DNA from: Salarias fasciatus
Taxonomy: Eukaryota > Chordata > Actinopteri > Blenniiformes > Blenniidae
Direction: 5' to 3'
DNA: 64,000 nucleotides
Assembly (NCBI RefSeq): GCF_902148845.1
Contig: NC_043763.1
Location: 16,780,894 to 16,844,893, forward strand
Shown here: piece by piece, positions 12,560 to 31,300 of the stretch
Layout of the letters: every line of letters starts with the position of its first letter
Numbering within the stretch: the first letter of the stretch is position 1
Notes under the pieces: model-generated
The model's input: only the letters and a program-made list of their open reading frames with translations
Databases searched by the model: none
What the model was told of the DNA's origin: nothing
Program-made: the position numbers and the translations under genes

Positions 12560-14403
12560 CTGTTTGGGGTATTTTTTTTTTTTTTTTTGCTGGACTGGAT
12601 AGGTGGAATGTTCATGGTGAACCTGTGTGTGGTATTTCCCCCAGCCCGTGACCTCGGGGGCCGGCGGTGTGTGTTACCGTCTCCGGTGTGTGTCTGTCAG
12701 AGGAGAGGCGTGTCTCCCTTTGTGTGTGTTTTTCATCAGAGGATTACAGCACTGACAGGTTTTGTCCTGGAGTGTCAGGAAGCCACCCGTTGACTCTCTC
12801 TCTCTCACTCACACACACACACACACACACCGCGGCCTCCCCGGGGCCGAGCTCCCTGCTGGACTCTCAGGTGTCACTATCGCTTAGTTTCTCTGAAAGG
12901 TCGCTGGCGGGCCCCGGGGACACACATGGCGCCTGTTTTTTGGCCTTTTCATGACACGCTGAGCGCTTTAATGCAGATTGTAAAACATCTTGTGGTTAAG
13001 ATCTGCTGGAAAACGTACATTTTTATTTTACAGTTAAGAGGTGAAGCGGGGGTGATTCCACTCATTTGTTCTATTGAAGTTTCTACTGGACGTCACTGTT
13101 GAGGTTAATCGGCGTTTCTTTTTTGCATTTAGGTGCAATAACCTCGAACCCCGTTCTTCCGATTTCTTCTATTCTTCTGTCTTTCGTTTTATTAATTTTT
13201 TTTGCTGCCAGCTGGAGCCGCCAGAAGTTCTCTCAACATTTGTTAATCAGTGATAATTAATTCCTCTTTGTGGTTCCTCCATTTGTTCGCCTTCCTCTTC
13301 ATTAAGACGCCATGTTTCGCCTTTGCTGATGTTCGGCACCTTGCTGCTAAAATGTGTCTCCTCTCCTCTTCCGAGCGGCGCCGCTCGGTGTGACCAAACT
13401 TGGTATGAAATTTGAAGATGTCTGTGGATGATATTTTGGTCAGATAGACGTTGGCTGAGTGGCAGCTGTGTCACAGTAACCAGCTCATAAAGTCAAACAC
13501 CTTATGCAGCAAATTGCATATTATATTTGTACAGTTCCTGGTTGGGGAATCGTGCAGTTAAGACATTTTTCAGTGCTTTATAATAAGTTAGGTGTCGTTT
13601 CATGTCTTTATATCTAGAATACACACAGGATTGAGGATTCAAGAAATATGGAACATACTGACACCATTTAATTGTGAATTTAACACACTTTTTAAAATGT
13701 CCTTTGTGACGCAGCGCTTGTTGAATTTTAGACTGGCTCCCTGTTTTGTAAGCGTCTTCCTGCCAAGTCACACTTGCAGGTGGATTGTGTTTCTGTGGAA
13801 GTGCGGAGCTCGTGTGTTCTGGAAACTGGAGTGGAAGCTCACTAATAGAGAGCAGAGCACCGAGCGATATTAATACACTTCAGACAGTTACATAACTCCA
13901 GCGAGTGTGCATGTGAGAGATACATCCAACACCTCCCACTCTTCTTCTCCATCCCTCTCTTCCTCTGTCTGCCTGTCATCAGTCTCCGGCGTCCCTCCTA
14001 ACCTTGTTGACGCTCAGCGGTACACGTTTTGAGTCACACAGCAGGAACTGAGAAAAGATCTGTTTCAGCCCCTCAAGTCCAGGATGTTCTATTGTTAACC
14101 TTTTTATCCCTCCTCTCATTTTCCCCATCCTGTGCCTGGCTCTGTTGCCTAGCAACACATCATCTGCAGACATTGTGAAGCTTGAGGAGTCCTTGTGACA
14201 CACACGTCACAGGTTTCATGGACAGTGTTGACAGTGCCCGATCCTCTGACGATGTCCGGCTCGTTCTCGGCTCTAAACGCGTCCCGCGGACTTCCACTTC
14301 TGCTCTCGGGGAGACTTCACAAGCGGTTCATGAGTAGGACTGATGAGTCATGTTGAAACAACACTTCCCCCACAGAGCCAGCCTTCAAACCAGAGCGCAC
14401 GCA

Positions 14404-14441
<38 letters not shown>

Positions 14442-14460
14442 CACAGATCTGCTGCCACGT
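12560..14460. other. Intergenic, ttc7b to calm1 (tail to tail)
   Basis: Between the distal ttc7b poly(A) signal and the calm1 poly(A) signal. A short (CA)n lies near 12809, and the rest is AT-rich with no exon-like signal recognised. Short open frames here lack conserved features. Confidence 0.5.
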
Positions 14461-15642
14461 TTTACTTCATGGTTTTTTTTATTGGAAAAACAAAATGTAA
14501 AGACTAGCATGTACAACTTGGAATGCAGATCAACTGAACAGAACAGTTGGACTGGGCCGGGCCTCGCCGCACCCACACGCGCACACAGTCAGACTCGCAC
14601 GCACGCGCGCACGCACACACACAAACACAAGATAGAAATGCTGCAAAGCACCGACCCTGTCCCCGCTAGACTGAAACCAACAAGCCCGTCCCCGTCGAAC
14701 CCCTTCCCGCAGGTCTGGGGGGCAACACGCTGCACCTGAGCACGCGTCGCTGACTCCTACACTGCTGTCCAACCACATGCTGCCCCGCAACCTGCGTCCG
14801 TGTGTAATCCCCCTCTGAAGATCATCCGTCCCCTCCAACAGGCAAGGAACAGCCGCTGCCTGAGGGGCCACGCCTACCCCCACCCACCCACCCCCACCCA
14901 GGCTTCACCCTCAAAAAAGGTAAACACACAAAGGATAAAGTGAGTATCCTGACATGCCAGAAACACAGAATCTAAAATGACTTCTTATTTATTCCTTTAA
15001 ATTTTTATTTTTCTTAAAAATATCTCTATCGGCTTCGTTTACGTGAGCAAACTGCGAATGTTTCGCTCACAGCCCTCCCTCACCTCCACCTCCTCCTCCT
15101 CCTCCTCCCTGTGGATCCCAGGCCAACCTGAGGCCCAACAAACAGACCTTGTGCCTCTGGGCCCTCGGCAGTAACCCATCTAAAGCTGCATGCATGAAGA
15201 ACAGGAAAGAAAAAGACAAACTTAAAAAAAAAAAGAAAGAAAGAAAGAAAAGGACTCAGAAGAGAGAAGGCGATTGGCCAGCCCAAATAATCGTCATGTC
15301 AGGCAGATGGAACCAGGAAGCAGTGGAGCGCTGGCCGAATCAACCCGCTGCACGGAGGCTGCTTTGTGACTAAAACAGGTTGAGATCTGATTGTGCAGCT
15401 CGGCGCTGGGAGGGGGCGGGGCGGGGGATACAAGCCAGTACATGCAGATTCATTTAGGGTTGTTTTTTTTTTTTCTTCTGTTTTTGACTTTTGCCTTTTT
15501 TGAGCTTGTTTATATGGACAGGTTTTCAGTTTTCCAACATTCAGTTTAAGTTGTCTATACAGAACAAGATTAAATGTAGATTTTTGCAATAAGAGGTAAG
15601 TGAAACATTAGACTGATTGTTTGTCTTGAGGGTGAGCCCAGT
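14460..15642 (-). other. calm1: calm1 3'UTR
   Basis: Downstream of the calmodulin stop on the minus strand. The first strong AATAAA (minus strand) is at 14478-14483, giving a 3'UTR of roughly 1.2 kb. Other TTTATT motifs (plus-strand view) near 14988 could serve a shorter form. A (CA)n tract lies just beyond the end, at about 14408-14438. Confidence 0.55.
14478..14483 (-). terminator. calm1: Poly(A) signal of calm1
   Basis: Plus strand reads TTTATT (minus AATAAA) at the far end of the presumed calm1 3'UTR, about 1.16 kb past the stop codon. Nearer candidates exist around 14988. Confidence 0.5.
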
Positions 15643-23253
<7,611 letters not shown>

Positions 23254-23400
23254 ATCTGTCTGGGTTGGTTCGCTTGGTCTGCTAACGCTACAGGGAAAGA
23301 AGAAATGGACGATCGCCACTGAGGAGAGCGGGCAGGCAGGGGGCGGGAAGGACGAACCACCGCTGTACGGAGCAGCGTATTCCTCCGCGGCGGCGAGTGG
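23254..23400 (-). promoter_or_regulatory. calm1: calm1 5'UTR and GC-rich promoter
   Basis: Directly upstream (minus strand) of the lone-ATG exon is a 5'UTR ending ...CAGATATG before the donor. Beyond it is GC-rich sequence with GGGCGGG (23341-23347) and CCGCGGCGGCG. This is the usual GC-box, CpG-rich promoter style of calmodulin genes. The exact start site is not determinable here. Confidence 0.6.
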
Positions 23401-23567
23401 TGGTGGAGGGCTTCCTCCTCAGTCACAGGCAGGTCAGCGCAGTGTGCGCGTGTGGCACAGCTTTCTGTGTTGTCCCAGTTTGGTTGTTAAAATTAAACAG
23501 GCGTTAAGGACAGTTTTTTTGTGTTTATATACAATGACAGGCCGTATAACTTTAACCATGCACACTT

Positions 23568-23970
23568 CTGTGTGGAGTTTGCATGTTTTCCCAGTAGTCT
23601 GGCTTACTCCTACTGTCCAAAAGCATACAAGTGAGGTTAATGGCTGATCTTAAATTGCACCCAGATGTAAATGTGAGTCAGTGTGGTTGTTTGTCTCTAT
23701 GAGTTGGCCCTGCGACTGTCCGGGGTGTACTGTACCCTGCCGTCACCCACAACAAATTTTGCTGTTGAAAATTAATTTAATAACATGAAATATTGTCATC
23801 ATTTGAACAGCCTCTGTCATATTTTGCAGGAGTTTTAGGTGCTGCAGCTCCCTGCACAGTTTAATTACATGACATGCCCTGTGATGGACTAAGTATTGTT
23901 AGTCTGCATTTACACCCACCTGAGTGACACTGGCCTGGATAAAGTGGGAATAGATAATGGGTGGATGGAT
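23568..23970 (+). repeat. Degenerate dispersed teleost repeat (SINE-like)
   Basis: Ordered landmarks of a familiar fish interspersed repeat: 'gtggagtttgcatgtttt', 'actgtccaaaagcat', 'gtttgtctctatgagttgg' and a tail 'taatgggtggatgg' near 23957. The order matches the family as I remember it, but the middle is interrupted by unrelated sequence (about 23750-23880). An old, broken copy. Family name is not given because I cannot check it. Confidence 0.5.
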
Positions 23971-24469
23971 AAAATCCACATAATGGTATCATAACTAATA
24001 CGATGATGTTTATAAACGCCATGTCCCTGTCAAATAGCTTCCAGCAAGCATCTACTTTGAAAGTATGTTAATTATACAATGTGAGGTAACAATTGGACAT
24101 TCTGCCAAATTCTCTCTGCCAGTTGGCCACCACCACTTTTGGCTCCAAACTCACCAACAGCTGATGTTTTTGTAAAGTGAACCTGCCACAGGTGTCAAAT
24201 TCTACAACTCACCACTGTAGCATAAATGAAATGTGGCATATTCTAATATTTCACTGAAAACAATACATTGTAATGGAGCAGTCATTTGAAAGTAGATAGT
24301 AAATTGTAGGAAAAAGACATTATTATACCTGTATGATTATAACAACTGAGTGATTTATTAAAAAGGTCACTCGCCTCTGAGAAAACACATTGTAGGGCGG
24401 CCACACAGATTGTGACGGACTATATCGTGTTACATTGAGTTTTATCAAGGCGGAAGGATACTGAATAAA

Positions 24470-24665
24470 CGTCGCGACCGACGGCTCTGAAGGAAATTGC
24501 AGGTTTGAGTTTGGTAGGCCGCGTCTGATTGGACAGTTCAGAGCCGCAATATGCCGGACGCTGTATGGAGAGCGCTGATTGGCTCTGGCGGATCTGCAAT
24601 GCGTCAAACCACGGCGCGGCAGCGGCAGCAGGGGAGCGTCTCCTCCGTGCTGTGGACAACATGTC
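24470..24665. promoter_or_regulatory. Orphan CCAAT/GC-rich island
   Basis: A GC-rich island of about 200 bp in AT-rich surroundings between calm1 and the 3' end of nrde2. It has two ATTGG (CCAAT) boxes at 24528-24532 and 24578-24582, 50 bp apart, and several CpGs. The composition resembles a CCAAT-type promoter, but no gene start is evident on either side. It could be a promoter for a non-coding transcript, or a fragment of a repeat. Confidence 0.35.
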
Positions 24666-25163
24666 CACTGTTACATGAGTGATTACTAAGAGGAGGCAGG
24701 TGGAGACTTACAGGTGGTTTACAGGTGTGCTGCAAAACAACCTGTACGGGCTGTATGGGTACTCGTTAAGATAATGCATATAAATTGGGAAATATATAAA
24801 ATACAACTCAAGTTAAAAAAAAAATCATTTTTTTTAGACGAATAAAAAAAACAAACATTTCCCCATTTTGACAATTTCACCAGCAAAGCTGTCTCCATAA
24901 ATGACACTGTGCCATAATTTTTGTTGCATGTAAGTTGTTCTCTTTTTTGAATAGTAAACATTACTGGAGTTGCTCTTCATTACACAATTCAATCAATACT
25001 CTTGGGGTTTTTTTTTGTTTTTTTTTTTTTTAGATTTTTAGGCAGTGCAACATAAAATATTTTTTGCTTTTTTTTTTTTAATAGTATTGATTTTCCATAG
25101 GAAACCATTGTCCCACTCTCAATCACATATAAACAAAACACCAAAACACAAATTTACTTCTCA

Positions 25164-25169
25164 TTTATT
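25164..25169 (-). terminator. nrde2: Poly(A) signal of nrde2
   Basis: TTTATT on the plus strand (AATAAA on minus) about 170 nt past the nrde2 stop codon, giving a short 3'UTR. Confidence 0.65.
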
Positions 25170-25339
25170 GATACTCCCAGGTACTAAATACAGCTTTACA
25201 GTTTTCTTGAATGCTAGATAAATGACAGCTCTTTGCTCTGCAGCTCTTCAGTCCGGCAGACTTTCTACTCGTCTGTGCTGATTTTGTGAGTTCTGATCTT
25301 GCCATGGGAAGAAAGTTCTTGAATGGGGCGTGTGTTTGC

Positions 25340-28300
25340 TCAGTCTTCAAGAAGTATATCCAGCTCTTCCAAAGGCAGCCTCAGCCGGAGCTCTTTCTCT
25401 GTCATCAGATCGACAAACTCCTGCAAATGCTCGGGGAACAGCTGCACTGCATCCATGTACAAACCCTGATGGAACATCATCCACGTGTACATTTGCATAG
25501 AGGCAAATCCACAATGACATGCACACAAAGACAGAAAAAGAGCATTAAAACTTTAAAGTGCATAGGAAGACAGGTACTATCTGCTGGAAGAAAAATGACT
25601 TTAATGTCTCACCTTAGTCCACGGTATATTCTGTAGGGCTTTGTAGAAAATGCCTTTTGCTTGATGCACTTTTCCCTCTGACACCTACAAATGAACACAA
25701 TTTAGACATCACATCTACCAAACATGTACACAAGACTTCACTGATGATGATCAATATTTGAATATCCAGACTGGTGATGGAGGAGGATTAGTCTGGATAA
25801 GCTGCTGTTAACACTCGTGTGCTTTTCAACTTCATTCCAACTTTTGAGTAAATATTTGCAAAACGAAGAAGAGAAGAGAAAAGAAAACACACAAAACAAA
25901 ATTAACAACACTGCAAAACATCACAGGCTTTTAACATTGCTGTCAGCACACATTAGTGTAGTCAGATATATTTCATAAATTTAATTTGTCATAAATTTGT
26001 TCCAAACTAAATTAGGCAGTTTGCTGAGGAATGCCTCAGCTTCTTTATAGCCTCCCATATTTTTCAGGCACTGAGCCTGTCGTTCTGCTTGACTGCACTC
26101 ACTGTGTACTGGAGACTGAGGGGGGGAAAAAACTGGCCGATGCTTAGGGCTGTCCTTAAATGCCTCTTTGGTAGACAGACATAACACTCATTCCTGCTGT
26201 TAACCGAGTCGCTCACATTAAAGAACACCATAGGCCACGAGTGGAGGATATTCCATCAGTTTGAAGTTGAAAAAACACCACAAAATCAGGGGAAACCCCA
26301 ACTTCATTGATATTTTGGATTTACTGCTGAGTCTTTTCTAGCTAAGTTTGTTTGTTAATCCACATAATTTCATGCCAACTCTGGCATTATGACATCAACT
26401 GATTGACACATTTCCATTAAAGTGATGTGATTTAAGTTTGTTTTTTTTTTTTATAGATAATAGTGTTACTGTCAATAATAATAACAGTCATTTTATTTGT
26501 TCTACATGCTTCAAACACAGTGCAGCCCAAAGTGTTCTTCACATAAAATAAGAAAACAAATAAATATTATCAGAAAATAAGACATTAAAAACAGGACTAA
26601 ATTTATATGCGCATAAAAAGGTAAAATTGATAACAAAGCAATAATCAATTAAATGAAATGTATCAATGTAAAGAGAGAGGATGGAATAAAATTAAAAAAA
26701 CTTATAAAAAGTCATTCATAAGCTAATAAAAGAACCAGGCGATAAATAAAAAGACACAGCAATAATCAGGCAAAAACAAGATCATAAAAGTAGTTCTGGA
26801 TCCGTCTCTTAATTCTGTAAAGACAATGAATCTCGTATATAGAGTTTGTTCCAAGCCACAAGGGCAAAAAAAATACCCCAAAAACAAGACGCTGCTTCAA
26901 TTTACTTTATATAATTGGTGTCTGCTCTGATTCTGGCAATATTCCTGAGGTAGAAGAAAGTGAGCTAAAAACAGTTAAAATGTGGGTTAAAAATCAATGA
27001 TGACAAGCAGGTTTTGTCGCTTTTCATATATTTTGTGATTGCCACACTTTTTATTTTCTGGACACTTTTCTTTGTGCACATGTGTGAAGTTCCCAAAAAG
27101 ATTGCCATGTTTTCTTTGTGTTAAGAAAAATCCATTACTTGATGTTGGCAAAATACCCTTTCAAAGGATGGTGCAGATAAATAGCTTGGTGTAATCAAGT
27201 ATAGCAGTGCCAATGATTTCAGTTTTTTGTGACATGAGATAACATGTATAGAGAGGAAATGGACCACCATTGACACTCTGCAGGAGTTTCTTTAGTTGAG
27301 ATATTATCCACAAGACAGAAAAAATAGCATCTGTCAGCAAGAATCTTTTTGAAAAAGTAACAGGGCAGATTCAAAGTACATTTCTCTCATCAGTGTAGAA
27401 AAGATATTGTGGTTGGTGACGTTAACAAGCATTGCTCACAACTCACTCAGATTTACTGACAATATTATGATCATTTAGGAAGCTATTGAAGTGCTTTTAC
27501 GCTACTTTTAGCCAGAGGCGGGGCGTGCCAACAGGCAAACTAGGCATTTTCCTGGGGCCGTGGCTTTTTACTCGAAAAATCGAGTGAAAAAAACTTTTTT
27601 TTTTCCCCCCCGTGTGCACGGATGGGTTTGGGGCCCAATGAATTTTTTTGCTTGGAGCCCCCGAGGACCCTTGCCCACCACTGCTTTAGCACATGTAGCT
27701 GTTCAGCTTGTGTTGTCAGTTGGAGCCCTAAATATCCATTTTCAGTTGTTCAGTTTAAGTCAGAAAGCCTGTTTTTTTTTTTCCTTTCAAATCATATTAC
27801 GTCTGGTGAAGAGATAGAGGATGAACTAGCCGGGCTAAAGAGCTCAATGCCATAATTCACTGTGATAATGTTAACCACTTTATGTAAGAAAAGTCAATAG
27901 CAGCTATCATAGATCAATAAGGTCTGCTGTGAACACTTTTTCTTAACTAAAACAAACTCCTGTCACCATCTTGTGGTATAAACTGGCATTACAAGCAGGG
28001 CATGACTGGGTTGATGTGCTACAGACATCTTAGAGATGATGTAGCTACTGTTCCCTCACAATCTGTTGATTAAATTACAGCATTCAAAATGACCATGTTG
28101 CACATTAAAATTTTTCTGAGGCTGAATAACTCTTTGATTTTCAGCCGGGTGGAGATGATTAGACAGCATCTGGCTTTCTAAAGGCAGTGCCGGTCTGAGA
28201 TAAGAAGCAATAGTCATGTATTTGCTGCCTCACCAGGAAGTGGATGTACATCCTCCAGAGCAAAGGACAGTGAGCGCCCATCTCTGTTGCTGTGGCACTT

Positions 28301-31300
28301 TCAAACAACCCACGAATACGGTTGCTGAGGCCGTTCTCTGGCAGGACGGACAAGGGATCGTAGCGGCAACAGGACCTATAAAGACCACAAATACAAACGT
28401 GATCTTTCTTAATCAGTCAATTTCAACAAATTTTCTGCATTCATCAGGTTAAACAGTAACAGACAAGTTTACAATGATGTTGCTGTTTTGAGTATAAACT
28501 TCCTCTTGGTCTGTGAGCTTACCTCTGAGCCGCATCCACCAGCTGCTTCCTCTGTTGTTCAGCAACAATAGCGAAGAGTCGTGGCACCAAGCTGCTGGCC
28601 TCCCTGGTCACAGACTGAAAAAACCTGCGTGCCCGGCCGGCACAATGGTAACGGTTCTCCACCTGAAACAGAGGTGGTCACAGGGGTCGGCATTTTCAGT
28701 AGAACAGTTAAAGAATTTGGATCTTGGAACAAATGAACAGACGGTTGTCTACCTGTATATAAATGCTCCAGAGAGGGGCGCTGCAGGACCACGCCGATAG
28801 GGCAGAGGTCAGCATGTGTCTCAGCGTTGCCAGGGGAAACACGCCAACGCTGCTGTGGTGCTTCAGCAGCGCCGCCTGCTGCACCGCCAGCGCCTCGCAC
28901 TCCGCGGCCAGCCTGCTGATGGAGAGCCGCGGCGCTGCGGCGGGGCTGGATTCGGCGTGGTCTGCTTCCGTCTTGCTCTTCGGCTGCTCGTCGGGTGTCA
29001 GCGTGCGGTGCAGTTCCTCCATCCGGTCCCGGGCCTGGCTGTAGACGGCGTTGGCTGCTTGGATGCTGACGGTGAGGTACTGGAAGAGAGCGTAACAGCC
29101 GACTAAACCCCTCATCCTCAGCTTCTCCCCATGGAGGTCTTCCTGGCCTGGTGGCGAGAGGAGAAGAAATAAGTGCAAATGACAAACACAGTCAAGTTAG
29201 TAACAGAACCTACCCAAACTATAAGAACTCAGGGGGCAAACTCAGTGTTCAATACAGAAAGTTGCTGAGTAAAGGCATATTAAGATCCTTCATGTAACCA
29301 GCCTCCCCTTTACTTGTATAGATTTTGGAGAAAACGGGCTTCAATGAGAAAGTAGATCTGTGCAACGGCACATGTATCTCACTGCTCTTAGGACAGAATT
29401 TGTTTAGAATACGGACCTTTTTTATTGGACTGTGGATTTTGCAGGTTTTGTTCCAGGGCAGTCAGGCTGGCAGTCAGAGCCTGTTCATAGGATTTTCTTG
29501 CTTTTAGGATGGAAACTGTTGAGAGAGGCTGCGACGACGGAAAAGAGGATGAGGTGGTTCCGTCGGTCAGCCTGGAGAGTACACACACGGCCGGGGACGT
29601 GGTCACGTCGGCCAGCCCCCTCCTTGCTCGGCCGCTGCTTCCTCCACCTCCAGCTGGGCCCACAGGAGGCACAGCTCACTCAGCGTGGGGCTGCTCAGCC
29701 CTTTGCTTCCCCCCATGGCCGTGGCTGTGGAGAAGACTTTGCGGGCCTCGTCCAGGTTGCCCAGCATCCACTCCAGGTGGGCGTACTCCCGCCACAACAC
29801 CAGAGACGAGCGGTTGTCTGGTTCTTTGAGCAGACGCTTTGCGACACGCTTGCTGCTCTTGCCCTGAATGCGAAGACGCTTTTTGTTGCCGCTGCGCAAG
29901 CATCGCAGGACCTGGTGAGCACGTGTGAAAAAGGAAATGCATGAGCTTAAATGGATCGTCAGGCAAATTTCAGTTTAAAGAACCTGACAGGTAAATCAAT
30001 GCATACCTTCAGCTTCTCGTACTGGATCCAGCTGAGGGTCAGACATGATCGATGCAGCGGTGGGAGCATGGGTTGGACCATACTGAACACGTTAGTGACG
30101 AACTTTTCCCCCTGCTTTTCGAGCCCCATCCACTTCCTTGTTCCTTGGAGAGTAACTGTGTGGCCTACAGAGTTGACCCCGGGGTCAGGTATGTCGCACG
30201 AGGTCAGAGGATGCCGGAGCTCATTACCTACGAGGCAACACACAACCAGATCTGTTGTTAAATTTCTTAAAGAAAGCAACCAGTTTGTGATTATTCTCTA
30301 TGATGCTGACATTTTTACCTTGAGTGAGGAAGGAAAGGTTCTCTAAAATCAAGCCGGGCTGACAGGGGGCAGCAAAGAGCACTGGGTCCACTGGCAGCCC
30401 AGGAAAGACAAAAATGAAGAAGAAACCGGAGTTGAAGCTCTGGCGAAGAGAGACGAATTAAGGAGGGCCCGATGTCATCAAAAAGCACCTAAAAGTGGGG
30501 AGACAGAAGTGAGGAGGTCAAACAAAGGTTGATATCATAGAACGACGTCACTAATGGCTGATAGATGCATATGGACCTGTCTGTCAGGATCCTCACAGTC
30601 TTCTTCTGATTGGCCCTTAGCTTTGTCCGGCCTCCAGGGCAACCACTGAGCAGCTTCACGGGACGACTCCACGTCCAGCCACACGGCCCATCTGGGCTGG
30701 CTCCTGTCCTTCACCTCCTCATCATCCTCTTCCTCCTCCTCATCCTCCTCCTCTGTGAAGAGAGAAAAACAAAAACCCCACTGTTGTTTCAGCACATATT
30801 GTCAACTGTAGCTGAATTGATCACTGCGTAACTCACCTGCTGACGTGTGTATGCGTGTGTTTACCTGCACTTGGCTGCAGCCAGCCTCCACGCTCCTGTT
30901 GATGCATCCAGGCTTTCCAGCCTCTGGCCCCCAGCTCCCCAACCCTGGCCTCCCCGCTGTCCCAAAACGGTTCAAAGAACTCAACCTGGAAAAACAACAA
31001 GCAGCTAAAAATAAAAGCCATTCCATCTGTCCGTTTATACTGCTACATCTAGCCGAGAGTCTCGGGATGAAGGAATCAATCCCGGCCGACATCATGGATG
31101 TTACCTGTTACGTCATTTAAGACACTTTTGAGGATTCAGATTTAGTCCGCAGCAAATCAGTTAAACTTGATGGAATGTTACCACAAAAACAAAGGAACTT
31201 TACGTGTGTTTGAGTGTGTGTACCTGCTGTTTGGTGGACAGTTTCTGTACACTGTCAGGCTTGTAGAATGTAAAGTCAAGCATGGCCTGAAACAGAGAAA

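Noticed and set aside
29571-29620. A tiny intron in nrde2 ending at the AG before 29571
   Set aside because: The residues just upstream (AVCVLSRLTDG) align with the human protein, so the stretch is coding; a one-base loss fits better than an intron of under 60 bp.
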